Shown here piece after piece: positions 8,534 through 16,504 of a DNA stretch of 64,000 nt. The stretch lies in the NCBI RefSeq assembly GCF_005154805.1, contig NZ_CP039727.1, forward strand, positions 927,501 to 991,500, read 5' to 3'. Position numbers and translations under genes: made by a program. This DNA comes from Bacillus sp. S3 (GTDB lineage: Bacteria > Bacillota > Bacilli > Bacillales > Cytobacillaceae). The notes below the pieces were generated by a model. It was not told the DNA's origin, ran no database searches, and worked only from the letters and a program-made list of their open reading frames with translations. Every line of letters begins with the position of its first letter. Position 1 is the stretch's first letter.

Positions 8534-9932
8534 TTCATTATTTAGTGTAAGCGATTTCCTTCGAGAAAAAAAGACAACATTTACAACAATCAGTGATAAA
8601 ATCTGGGCAAAACCAGAATTGCATTTTAAAGAAAAATATGCGGTTTCAGTAATGGAGGAAGCATTAAAAGCAGAAGGGTTTGCAGTTGAAAAAAATGTAG
8701 CAAATCTTGAAACTGCGATTATGGGTAGCTTTGGTAGTGGTGCAACTGTTATTGCATTTTTAGGTGAGTATGATGCCCTGCCATTTTTAAGTCAAGAAGG
8801 CGGGAAGGCGGAATTTTCTCCAATTGAAGAGAATGGGAATGGGCACGGCTGCGGACACAATTTACTTGGCGCAGGTGGATTTGCAGCAGCAGTAGCAGCG
8901 AAAGAATATGTTGAAAAAACAAATGCACCGTTCACTATTCGTTTTTATGGTTGTCCAGCGGAAGAAAACGGATCAGGTAAAGCATACATGGCAAAGCATG
9001 GAGTGTTTGATGATGTAGATATGGCTATTACTTGGCATCCAATGTCAAACAATACAACGTGGAATATAACGTCACTAACGAACTATGCAGCGACTTTTAA
9101 ATTTACAGGAAAGAGTGCTCATGCGGCTGCTGCCCCTCATCTGGGGCGAAGTGCTTTAGATGCAGTGGAGTTAATGAATGTTGGTGTAAACTACCTGCGT
9201 GAACATATTATCCAAGAGGCACGCATCCATTATGCAGTAACTCATAGTGGTGGAACATCTCCAAATGTAGTTCAGCCCTATGCAGAGGTTTCTTATTTAA
9301 TTCGTGCACCAAAGAAACAGCAAGTAGTGGATATCCATAAGCGAGTTCAAAAAATTGCTCAAGGTGCGGCCTTAATGACAGAAACAACATTTGAGGAGCA
9401 TTTTGATGGGGCAGCATCAGATTTAATTCCAAATACAACGCTTGCAAAAGTGATGCAGCAGCAATTTGATGAGGCCCCAGCGCTTCAATTTAGTGAAGAG
9501 GACTTTACCTTTGCTGAGCAAATTTATCAATCATTGGATGATGAAAGTAAGGCTTCGGCTAATATGAATTTGTCTTCTGAACAAAAGGAATTAATAGGAA
9601 ACAAGCGTCTATGCGAGCTTGTATTGCCATTATCACCAGAGATAATGCTGTATGGTTCGACGGATGTTGCAGATGTCAGCTGGAAGACACCAACAGTACA
9701 ATGTACAACAGCTTGTTTTGTACTTGGTACACCACTCCATACCTGGCAAGCAGTAGCTGTAGGTAATACGCCAATTGGTCATAAGGGAATGCTTTATGCG
9801 GCAGATATTATGGCTCGTACTGCAATTTCTTGTATGGAAAATCCAACAATTATTGAAGAAGCAAAACAAGAGTTAAAGACACGTTTGAAAGGTGAGAAGT
9901 ACGTGTCACTAATTCCAGAAAAAATAAAGTAA
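8517..9932 (+). CDS. M20 amidohydrolase, AbgB-like
   Basis: A 471-aa M20 metallo-hydrolase resembling the B subunit of p-aminobenzoyl-glutamate hydrolase. It has GEYDALP, GHGCGHNLLG (metal-binding His/Cys), PAEENGSGK (catalytic Glu) and HAAAAPHLGRSALDAVELM of the dimerisation lid. The family cleaves N-acylated amino acids or aminobenzoyl-glutamate in the cytosol. ATG 8517 is chosen because AAGGAGG ends 6 nt before it; a TTG at 8511 is less well placed. Between an ACS importer and a glutaminase, the likely product is free glutamine or glutamate plus a carboxylic or aromatic acid (inference). No AbgA partner is present. Confidence 0.82.
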   Translation: MRALHNSLFSVSDFLREKKTTFTTISDKIWAKPELHFKEKYAVSVMEEALKAEGFAVEKNVANLETAIMGSFGSGATVIAFLGEYDALPFLSQEGGKAEFSPIEENGNGHGCGHNLLGAGGFAAAVAAKEYVEKTNAPFTIRFYGCPAEENGSGKAYMAKHGVFDDVDMAITWHPMSNNTTWNITSLTNYAATFKFTGKSAHAAAAPHLGRSALDAVELMNVGVNYLREHIIQEARIHYAVTHSGGTSPNVVQPYAEVSYLIRAPKKQQVVDIHKRVQKIAQGAALMTETTFEEHFDGAASDLIPNTTLAKVMQQQFDEAPALQFSEEDFTFAEQIYQSLDDESKASANMNLSSEQKELIGNKRLCELVLPLSPEIMLYGSTDVADVSWKTPTVQCTTACFVLGTPLHTWQAVAVGNTPIGHKGMLYAADIMARTAISCMENPTIIEEAKQELKTRLKGEKYVSLIPEKIK

Positions 9933-9937
9933 TCGAA

Positions 9938-9972
9938 AAAGAGATGTTACCATTATTGGTTCATCTCTTTCG
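9938..9972 (+). terminator. Hairpin between amidohydrolase and glutaminase
   Basis: AAAGAGATG pairs with CATCTCTTT, with an inner ACCA/TGGT extension. There is only a weak T run, so it is more likely a partial terminator or processing hairpin within the operon than a full stop. Confidence 0.45.
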
Positions 9973-9994
9973 TGCCGTAGGGAGAGGTATGCGG

Positions 9995-10924
9995 ATGTTA
10001 ATGGAAATCACAAATGAAGCCAAAACATATATAAAGAAAGGAAAACCTGCATCTTACATTCCAGTATTAGCGCTTCAATCTGTAGAGAAATTTGCTGCAT
10101 GTATAATTGACCAAAATGGAAATTCCTTTGAGGCTGGTAATATTGATGCACAATTTACGCTGCAAAGCATTTCAAAGGTAATTAACTTTATGGTTGCCTG
10201 TGAATATCACGGATTACAATTTGTGCTTGATAAGGTAGATGTAGAACCAACAGGAGATCCCTTTAATTCGATTATTCGTCTAGAAAGTACGGCACCGGGT
10301 AAACCATTTAATCCGATGATTAATGCAGGTGCTATTACTGTTGCCTCAATGTTACCTGGGGAAACAGTAAAGGATCGAATAGCATATGTTGCAGACTTTT
10401 TAAGTCGTATTACAGGTAGTTCTCATCAAATAAATAAAGCAGTTTATCGTTCCGAAATAGAAACAACCTATCGAAACCGGGCAATCGCTTATTATTTAAA
10501 AGCAAATGATTATTTACTTTGTGATGTAGAGGAAGCGATAGAGGCTTATATTCGTTTATGCTCACTTGAGGTTTCTGCAAAAGACCTTGCAAAGATAGGG
10601 CTTATGCTTGCAGGGAATGGCGTGCATCCATTAACAAACGAAAAGTTTATAACACCTAAAACAGCAAAAGTAACAAAAGCTTTAATGACAACTTGTGGAC
10701 TTTATAATGCCTCAGGGAAGTATGCTGCTTCTATTGGTATTCCAATGAAAAGTGGTGTATCAGGTGGTGTTTTATGTACGGTATCGCAGGGTAAAGTAGA
10801 GTACCTTGAGGGAAAATTAGGTATTGGTGTCTATAATCCGGGAATCGACGACATAGGTAACAGTGTTGCTGGCATGAAATTTATTGAAAAACTTTCGCAG
10901 ACTTATGATTTAAGTATTTTTTAA
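9995..10924 (+). CDS. glsA: Glutaminase, beta-lactamase-like GlsA family
   Basis: A 309-aa serine-dependent glutaminase that hydrolyses L-glutamine to glutamate and ammonia. It contains the catalytic SISK (Ser58-x-x-Lys61), PFNPMINAGAI, and the C-terminal KSGVSGGVL and NPGIDDIGNSVAG motifs typical of the family. An upstream ATG at 9944 is in frame but lies inside a hairpin, so I place the start at 9995, 7 nt after GGAGAGG. That also gives the normal length of about 309 aa. It is the last gene of the regulator/MFS/M20 cassette and would deaminate glutamine released by the M20 enzyme (inference). A decayed terD trailer with terminator follows immediately. Confidence 0.9.
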   Translation: MLMEITNEAKTYIKKGKPASYIPVLALQSVEKFAACIIDQNGNSFEAGNIDAQFTLQSISKVINFMVACEYHGLQFVLDKVDVEPTGDPFNSIIRLESTAPGKPFNPMINAGAITVASMLPGETVKDRIAYVADFLSRITGSSHQINKAVYRSEIETTYRNRAIAYYLKANDYLLCDVEEAIEAYIRLCSLEVSAKDLAKIGLMLAGNGVHPLTNEKFITPKTAKVTKALMTTCGLYNASGKYAASIGIPMKSGVSGGVLCTVSQGKVEYLEGKLGIGVYNPGIDDIGNSVAGMKFIEKLSQTYDLSIF

Positions 10925-10930
10925 AAGGTA

Positions 10931-11036
10931 AATACGCCAAATGGGGCTATTATAAGTCCGTTGGAGCTTTATATAAAGTTTGGAAATAAAATTGCTAGAC
11001 AGGTGGACATTTAATCATTATATGTCATGTCTAGCT
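10931..11036 (+). repeat. terD 3' tail and trailer, copy 2 (decayed)
   Basis: This copy matches 5306-5353 joined directly to 5457-5523: the terD codons for TPDGVIISPLELY-like residues, then the trailer. About 100 bp present in copy 1 is deleted. It starts 7 bp after the glutaminase stop, where terD has no business being. Confidence 0.75.
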
Positions 11037-11046
11037 TCTTTTTTTT
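10994..11046 (+). terminator. Rho-independent terminator of the glutaminase operon
   Basis: GCTAGACA (10994-11001) pairs with TGTCTAGC (11028-11035). An inner GACAT/ATGTC pair extends it, and TTCTT plus T6 follows. It was carried in as part of the duplicated terD trailer. Confidence 0.65.
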
Positions 11047-11566
11047 ATCGGAGATTTAGTGCCTGATCCCCAGTGCAGTAAATGATGAAATGCATATTGA
11101 TAGCCCATTCTTAATAGAATCTTTTATTATCTTTTATGATGAAATAATGGGTATGGGTATAAAGAAGATTTCATTAGTAACTACATTAAAAGGGACTGAA
11201 TATAAAATTCAAATTCATTGCATTCATTTTGTATTAAACAGATAGACAGTTCGCTTGAAAGGTTTACCGTTTGGTTGGAAATGATTGTAGGATTAAGGTT
11301 CAAAAAATATTGAAAGATTTGAAGATTGGTTTCCCTTTCAGAAAGGCTTGTAATCGAACGCCAACATAAATAGTTGTTGTCTAATACTCCAATAATACAG
11401 ACTTCACTATCCGAAAATAAAAATGAAATTAGCTCCGTATTACACCCTTTCACATGTTAATTGGGTTTATTTTCTGTTAACAGGAAAATAGGGACAAGTT
11501 TGCAGGAAAGTGGATGAAAAAGGCGAATGTAAAAGGAGGATTAGAAGCGAAGATGGAGGTATTCAG
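11047..11566. other. Non-coding or decayed stretch before the DUF4240 gene
   Basis: 520 bp with no supported gene. A 90-codon minus-strand frame (11181-11453) begins with GTG, has no ribosome site and shows no recognisable family. Plus-strand frames are broken every 30-60 codons. It looks like a degraded gene or spacer. The right end has the leader and GGAGGT site of the DUF4240 gene. Confidence 0.5.
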
Positions 11567-12127
11567 ATGAATCAAAATGAATTTTGGAAATTAATCGAAG
11601 AATCCAAGGGATATGAGGAAGGACAGGCGAAATGGCTGACAGATATATTGAGTAAGAAAACGGAAAACGAAATATTGGATTATGAGTTTATCCTCGAAAG
11701 TTATTTGAATGAAAGTTATCAATCACGACTTTGGGGAGCTGCTTATGTAATAATGGGTGGGTGTTCTGATGATTCTTTTGATTACTTTCGGGGCTGGCTG
11801 ATCTCGCAGGGAAGAGAAGTTTATCAACAAACAATTGAGAATCCTGAGTTCTTAGCTGCCTATATTTCCGATGAAAATCTTGGTGAAGAAGGGGTTCCTG
11901 AATTTGAAGATTTCCTGACTATTGGCTTTGATGCCTATACGTTGAAAAAAGGTGGAGACACAGAGGAATGGGATGGGGATTTATTTAATGAAATGCAAGA
12001 TTTACTAGCTGACAAAGGATTAAAGATTAACAAAGATATCGAATTTAATTGGGAAGACGAAGATGATTTAGCTGAGATGTTTCCGGCACTATGGGAGCGG
12101 TTTGGAGAAGAACCATTGGGTTATTAG
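11567..12127 (+). CDS. DUF4240 domain protein
   Basis: A 186-aa acidic soluble protein matching DUF4240: the NEFWKLIEES start, a central YFRGWLISQGREVYQ segment, then FEDFLTIGFDAY. DUF4240 proteins are often linked with polymorphic-toxin or immunity-type gene neighbourhoods, but no toxin is seen here and the function is unknown. The ATG at 11567 is chosen because GATGGAGGT lies 6 nt upstream. A longer frame to 11510 lacks a good ribosome site. It appears monocistronic, and a CCTGACCC-type hairpin follows. Confidence 0.75.
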   Translation: MNQNEFWKLIEESKGYEEGQAKWLTDILSKKTENEILDYEFILESYLNESYQSRLWGAAYVIMGGCSDDSFDYFRGWLISQGREVYQQTIENPEFLAAYISDENLGEEGVPEFEDFLTIGFDAYTLKKGGDTEEWDGDLFNEMQDLLADKGLKINKDIEFNWEDEDDLAEMFPALWERFGEEPLGY

Positions 12128-12141
12128 AATGGAAAATATGC

Positions 12142-12166
12142 CTGACCCCCATTACGCTCGGGTCAG
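12142..12166 (+). repeat. CCTGACCC-type palindromic intergenic element
   Basis: CTGACCC (12142-12148) pairs with GGGTCAG (12160-12166). A longer relative is at 27118-27155 and a remnant (CCTGATCCC) is near 11062. They appear to be members of a dispersed palindromic element family. The T run is weak. Confidence 0.5.
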
Positions 12167-12239
12167 CAAATTGCCATCCTATTTGATACCACGGGCAAAT
12201 AAAAAAAATAAATGTAGTTGGCAAAGGAGATGGGGCTAA

Positions 12240-13415
12240 ATGTTGGTTACTGAAGTGAGAGAAGATGAATACTTAGAATCTGTAAAACTGTCAATGTATG
12301 CATTTCAATATAAGGTTGCGGATTCTGACTTACCTGCTAGAAAAGAAATGGTGAAAAACCATAAAATTTTAGGAATATGGGATGAGGACATTCTGGCTGC
12401 CAAACTTCATATTATTCCATTACACGTTCATATGAAGGACGAGGTTTGGAAAATGGGTGGAATTGCAGGTGTCGCTACATACCCGGAATATCGGCGAAAC
12501 GGTTATGTAAAAACGCTTATGCTGGATTCTTTGAAGCAGATGCGTGAAAATGCGCAAATCGTATCGCTTTTACATCCATTTGATATCTCTTTTTATCGGA
12601 GATTTGGCTGGGAAATATTTAGTGAGCAGAAAAAAATAACGATTGAAAATAAGGACCTGAAGTTTCTCGAAAGCCAGCAAGGTGTTATAAAAAGATATTC
12701 AAAAGAAACCCATAAGGAGGAAATTGAAAAGATCTACCAACAATTTAGCGTTCAACATACCGGAATGCTAAAACGCGAGACCAATTGGTGGAAACATCAT
12801 GTATATGATGAAGATTCGCACCTTGCAGTCTATTATAATTCCGAAAATGAGGCTAAGGGGTATATTCGTTATGGTGTGAAGGAACGAAAAATGAATGTGC
12901 AGGAGATGGTTGCCCTAGACCAGGAAGCAAGAGTCGGTCTATGGAATTTTATTTGTCAGCATGACTCCATGGTTGAAACCGTGACGATTACTCTTGCCAG
13001 TCAGGATCCGTTTCCTTATTTTCTGCCGCAGCCTAAAGTGAAAACAGAGGTAACCCCTTATTTTATGGCAAGGGTCGTTGATGCTGAAGAATGTTTACGG
13101 AGATTTCCTTTTAAATCCGGAAATGAGCCACTATTCCTTCATCTAGAAGATTCACATGCCCCTTGGAATAATGGAAGCTATTTAATTGGAAATGGCGAAA
13201 TAAAGGTATTTAAAGAAAAAACTGCCGGCCAATGTGTTCATCCTCCTAAAAAAGGGATTCGCTTAAATATCAATTCCCTTTCTGCTATTCTTTTTGGATA
13301 TAAAAAACCGATGGAGCTTTTTGAAATGGGGTACTTGAAAGGATCGGAGATGGAGATCGAGCTATTCGAAAAAATGATCCCATCTATGAAATCATCATTT
13401 TTTGATTTCTTTTAA
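12240..13415 (+). CDS. Eis-like GNAT N-acetyltransferase
   Basis: A 391-aa cytosolic protein with the tandem-GNAT plus sterol-carrier-like layout of the Eis family. The N-terminal GNAT has the acetyl-CoA pyrophosphate-binding pattern GVATYPEYRRNGYVKTLM, followed by HPFDISFYRRFGWE. The last roughly 100 residues match the SCP2-like domain, with the C-terminal carboxylate expected to act as catalytic base in this family. Relatives acetylate amines, including aminoglycosides in mycobacterial Eis; the substrate here is unknown. The ATG is preceded by AAAGGAGA at 9 nt. It appears monocistronic. Confidence 0.83.
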   Translation: MLVTEVREDEYLESVKLSMYAFQYKVADSDLPARKEMVKNHKILGIWDEDILAAKLHIIPLHVHMKDEVWKMGGIAGVATYPEYRRNGYVKTLMLDSLKQMRENAQIVSLLHPFDISFYRRFGWEIFSEQKKITIENKDLKFLESQQGVIKRYSKETHKEEIEKIYQQFSVQHTGMLKRETNWWKHHVYDEDSHLAVYYNSENEAKGYIRYGVKERKMNVQEMVALDQEARVGLWNFICQHDSMVETVTITLASQDPFPYFLPQPKVKTEVTPYFMARVVDAEECLRRFPFKSGNEPLFLHLEDSHAPWNNGSYLIGNGEIKVFKEKTAGQCVHPPKKGIRLNINSLSAILFGYKKPMELFEMGYLKGSEMEIELFEKMIPSMKSSFFDFF

Positions 13416-13474
13416 TTCATCTATCCTCATGTCAAAATCATACTTCATTGAAACGGATAAAGAAGAGGATGTTG

Positions 13475-13490
13475 GTTTAAACCTTTAAAC
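13475..13490. promoter_or_regulatory. Palindrome upstream of the SDR gene
   Basis: GTTTAAA-CC-TTTAAAC, a perfect 7-bp inverted repeat about 80 bp before the SDR start, is followed by CACTAGTAGTG. It is a possible operator. No regulator gene is adjacent. Confidence 0.35.
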
Positions 13491-13570
13491 AGTCACTAGT
13501 AGTGTTTGAAAAAGGCTTAGGAAAATAATAAACTTAAATTATCTGAAAAAGAGGTGAGAGGAGATCGCAA

Positions 13571-14347
13571 ATGTCTAAATTAGCTGGAAAAGTCGCCGTG
13601 ATTACTGGCGGTGCAGGCGGGATTGGCAAGGAAACCGCTGAATTATTTTTAAGAGAAGGTGCAAAGGTAGTTTTAGTAGGCAGGTCCGAAGAATCCCTTC
13701 AACAAACAAGGGTTGAACTGGAATCATATGGTGAGGTTATTGCCGTAACCGCAGATGTTTCCAAAGAAGCGGATACCATTCATTATGTTAAAACGGCCGT
13801 GGATCACTTTGGCAAGATTGATATCTTTTTCAATAATGCAGGCATTGAAGGGAGGATTGCCCCTTTAATTGAACAAACTGTCGAGGAATTTGATGAAGTA
13901 ATGAATATTAATGTCCGCGGTGTCTTTTTGGGATTAAAGCATGTGCTGCCCGTCATGATGGAACAAGGCAGCGGGAGCATTATCAATACCGCGTCAGATG
14001 CAAGCTGGATGGGGTATCCGACCTTATCACCGTACGTAGCATCCAAACATGCTGTTGTAGGTCTGACAAAAACAGCCGCTTTGGAAGCAGCCAGTAAAAA
14101 CGTCCGGGTGAACTCCATTCATCCGACAAGTGTCAATACAAGAATGATGCGGTCCATCGAGGAAAGAACGTATCCCAATCGTCCGGAACAAGCCAAAGAA
14201 GAATATACACAAATTATTCCTTTCGGAAGATACGCCGAGCCAATTGAAATCGCCAAATTGGTGCTATTTCTTGCTTCGGATGACAGCTCCTTTATTAGCG
14301 GCAGCCAGTATCGAATTGACGGCGGATTGTCGGCTAATTCCAATTAA
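13571..14347 (+). CDS. SDR-family oxidoreductase
   Basis: A 258-aa classical short-chain dehydrogenase. It has the cofactor motif TGGAGGIG (12-19), NNAG (88-91), Ser142/145, Tyr155 and Lys159 of the catalytic set, and the C-terminal GSQYRIDGG. The family uses NAD(P)H on alcohols and ketones. The likely substrate class cannot be read from sequence. The ATG has a GAGGTGAGAGGAG ribosome region. A terminator that is a near-copy of the fusB terminator follows, and beyond it the convergent hut activator. Confidence 0.85.
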   Translation: MSKLAGKVAVITGGAGGIGKETAELFLREGAKVVLVGRSEESLQQTRVELESYGEVIAVTADVSKEADTIHYVKTAVDHFGKIDIFFNNAGIEGRIAPLIEQTVEEFDEVMNINVRGVFLGLKHVLPVMMEQGSGSIINTASDASWMGYPTLSPYVASKHAVVGLTKTAALEAASKNVRVNSIHPTSVNTRMMRSIEERTYPNRPEQAKEEYTQIIPFGRYAEPIEIAKLVLFLASDDSSFISGSQYRIDGGLSANSN

Positions 14348-14386
14348 AAAGTTGGGGGCGTGCTCCCATCTTCACTTAAACAAAAA

Positions 14387-14427
14387 ACAGAACCTTACTA
14401 ATCTTCCTTTAGCAGGGTTCTGTTTTT
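14387..14427. terminator. Bidirectional terminator, near-copy of the fusB terminator
   Basis: ACAGAACCTTACT pairs with AGCAGGGTTCTGT (one mismatch, one wobble), with T runs on both sides. It ends both the SDR gene and the hut activator. It is nearly identical to the fusB/hutH terminator at 24129-24171. Confidence 0.75.
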
Positions 14428-14447
14428 AAGCATGTTTCCGGTCGATT
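14387..14447. repeat. fusB terminator and 3' end, copy A
   Basis: About 61 bp matches 24129-24190 with about five differences. The match runs past the terminator into sequence that, at the other copy, encodes the last residues (RKHA-stop) of the FusB-like protein. The two copies bracket the hut island. Confidence 0.75.
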
Positions 14448-14455
14448 CAATTTGT

Positions 14456-16162
14456 TCAAGGTTTAACCAAACCATGCTTTTTAATATGATACTGTAAGCT
14501 TTGCCTTGTGATTCCTAATGTTTTAGCAGCCTTCGAGATGTTCCAGGCAGTTTCATCCAACGTCTTTTGGATATAATGAACTTGTGAGTTGGAAAAAATT
14601 GATTTTAATGGATTCCTTTTTAGTTCCTTTTGTTTACTAACAGTAACGGACTGATTCGAAATTATTTTTTTCTTCATATAGGCAGGAAGATGCTCTATAT
14701 CAATGGTCTCGTCTGAGTCACTTGCACGAATGATCAAATTTTCGATTAAATGCTCGAGTTCTCTCGTGTTGCCGGGCCATTGATATTGAAGGAGCAATGA
14801 AAGCAATTCCTGAGAAAGGTCTGGAACAGATTTGTTAAATTTTTTTCGATATTTGTTAAGAAAATAATGAATGAAAAAGTGAATATCTTCTGTTCGTTCC
14901 CGCAATGGCGTAATATAGAGACTAGTGTGGGCGAGCCTGTAAAACAAGTCCAGGCGCATTTTTCCACATTCGATTAACTTTTCAGGATCTTCGTTGGATG
15001 CACTAATAATGGTACATTCAACCTGTGTAACCTCGTTTGACCCAACCCTTCGGACTAGCCGTTCCTGTAAAACACGTATTAATTTAGATTGTAACGTAAT
15101 GGGCATAGAGTTTATTTCGTCAAGAAAAAGAGTTCCTTTCTTGGCATATTCGAATAGCCCTATCTGGTTAGTCGCCCCTGTAAACGCTCCTTTCACTGTC
15201 CCGAATAACGTGCTCTCTAGAAGGGTTTCAGGGATCGCAGCACAGTTAATGGCAACGAACGGGCTATCTGCTCTTAGACTGTGATTATGCATACTTTGAG
15301 CAAATAATTCTTTTCCTGTTCCTGTTTCTCCGACAATTAACACGTCAGTATTATGTATAGCAATATTTTCAGCTTCATGAATTAAGTTTTTTAATGCCAT
15401 ACTTTTTCCTTTTATATCATCAAAAGAAAAAGTAGTGCCATTCTTGTGAGGTCGATGATTCGGGTCCTCATGCTCCACCTGCCTTTTTAATTCTATCGTT
15501 TGATGGAGCCAATTCTTGAGATTTGATTCATTCGTACTTAGGGAAAAAACGGCTATCGTTTCCCCGTCCCTTTGGATCGGGTAGGTACTATAATTGACAT
15601 ACTTCGGTACACCATTCACTGTTGAATGTGCCCGATATCTGGAGAAAATGGGTTTCCCTGTTTTAAAAGTATGTTTATGTTCGGAATATTGCGGGTTATA
15701 ATTGTATGCTTCCCAGAGAGGTTTTCCGATAATTTCTCTGCTGTCTAAACTCTCTAGTTTTTCCTGGGCGTCATTATAAAGAACAATCTTTCCAATATGA
15801 TCACTCATCATTACGCCTTCCCTGAGGGTATCCACAATTTTTTCGAGGCAATATAGTCTAGTTTTCTGATTTGTTGTGAGATTGATGGGATCTTCGATAC
15901 AAATAATGGTATAGTCCAAATCGGCAGCAAATTTTTTTACCTTAATATCCAGCTTTCTATTGTTAACAGTGATGGAAAATGTTTCATTTCCTATTAACTG
16001 TTCCTCGGTGTAAGGGATAATTTCGAGTAAATGATCGCCATCGGTGATATCTAAGGGAATAACTGAATCAACGTCATACCAAAGTATTTCAAATCCGTCA
16101 TTTAACACAATTACTCCATCTACAAAACTTCTTATCATTGAACCGATAGATGCTGCAAACAA
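14456..16162 (-). CDS. Sigma-54-dependent activator of the hut operon (RocR-like)
   Basis: A 568-aa enhancer-binding protein. The N-terminal region is unknown; a PAS-type sensor spans about residues 105-215. The AAA+ domain has Walker A GETGTGKE (278-285), GAFTGA (325-330, sigma-54 contact) and Walker B LFLDE (345-349). The C-terminal Fis-type helix-turn-helix ends ITRQSLQYHIKKHG. It resembles Bacillus RocR. The start is a TTG at 16162, 8 nt after AAGGGGG; a GTG/ATG alternative is less well placed. It is divergent from hutU, which has a -24/-12 promoter and paired upstream repeats, so I infer that it activates hutU with histidine or urocanate as signal. Confidence 0.88.
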   Translation of the reverse strand: MFAASIGSMIRSFVDGVIVLNDGFEILWYDVDSVIPLDITDGDHLLEIIPYTEEQLIGNETFSITVNNRKLDIKVKKFAADLDYTIICIEDPINLTTNQKTRLYCLEKIVDTLREGVMMSDHIGKIVLYNDAQEKLESLDSREIIGKPLWEAYNYNPQYSEHKHTFKTGKPIFSRYRAHSTVNGVPKYVNYSTYPIQRDGETIAVFSLSTNESNLKNWLHQTIELKRQVEHEDPNHRPHKNGTTFSFDDIKGKSMALKNLIHEAENIAIHNTDVLIVGETGTGKELFAQSMHNHSLRADSPFVAINCAAIPETLLESTLFGTVKGAFTGATNQIGLFEYAKKGTLFLDEINSMPITLQSKLIRVLQERLVRRVGSNEVTQVECTIISASNEDPEKLIECGKMRLDLFYRLAHTSLYITPLRERTEDIHFFIHYFLNKYRKKFNKSVPDLSQELLSLLLQYQWPGNTRELEHLIENLIIRASDSDETIDIEHLPAYMKKKIISNQSVTVSKQKELKRNPLKSIFSNSQVHYIQKTLDETAWNISKAAKTLGITRQSLQYHIKKHGLVKP

Positions 16163-16230
16163 GTTTCATTCCCCCTTTTAGTAACCTATTCAGAATATAA
16201 CATGTATTGCAAACATTTAAAATAATCTGC

Positions 16231-16252
16231 ATGCAAATTTTATCTGCAGTAA
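16231..16252. promoter_or_regulatory. Upstream activating sequence, copy 1
   Basis: ATGCAAA-N4-ATCTGCAGTAA element. The same 22-bp pattern recurs at 16310-16331, about 79 bp away. Paired enhancer sites like this are typical for sigma-54 activators. Confidence 0.6.
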
Positions 16253-16257
16253 TAAAA

Positions 16258-16273
16258 ATGAAATCGTTTACAA
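16258..16273. promoter_or_regulatory. CcpA cre site
   Basis: ATGAAATCGTTTACAA matches the cre consensus WTGNAANCGNWNNCWW at every defined position. It lies between the two activator repeats, so glucose repression of hut is likely (inference). Confidence 0.6.
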
Positions 16274-16309
16274 GTAGAGTGCAATAATTGTGTGAGTGAC
16301 AGATAAATG

Positions 16310-16331
16310 ATGCAAAAAACATCTGCAGTAA
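16310..16331. promoter_or_regulatory. Upstream activating sequence, copy 2
   Basis: Second ATGCAAA-N4-ATCTGCAGTAA element, about 105 bp upstream of the -24 box of hutU. Confidence 0.6.
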
Positions 16332-16434
16332 ATTTTGTATATTTTACCAGAATACCTTAATAGGATGCATAGATTAGTTCATTAATAACGTGAATTTTAG
16401 GCAAGGAATGAAAAATTCATATTATTCAACCGGC

Positions 16435-16451
16435 TTGGCACGATACTTGCA
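16435..16451 (+). promoter_or_regulatory. Sigma-54 (-24/-12) promoter of hutU
   Basis: TTGGCACGATACTTGCA is a full match to TTGGCAC-N5-TTGCA with the correct 10-bp GG-to-GC distance, 54 bp before the hutU ATG. Confidence 0.9.
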
Positions 16452-16504
16452 ATAAATAAAAACGAGAACACCCACACTACTTTCATTACTAGGAGGAAAT
16501 AGTT

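Noticed and set aside
9944..9994. N-terminal extension of the glutaminase
   Set aside because: The in-frame ATG lies within a stable hairpin, has no ribosome site, and would make the protein longer than its family.
11181..11453. 90-aa minus-strand gene
   Set aside because: GTG start without a ribosome site, no family features, and it lies in a degraded spacer.
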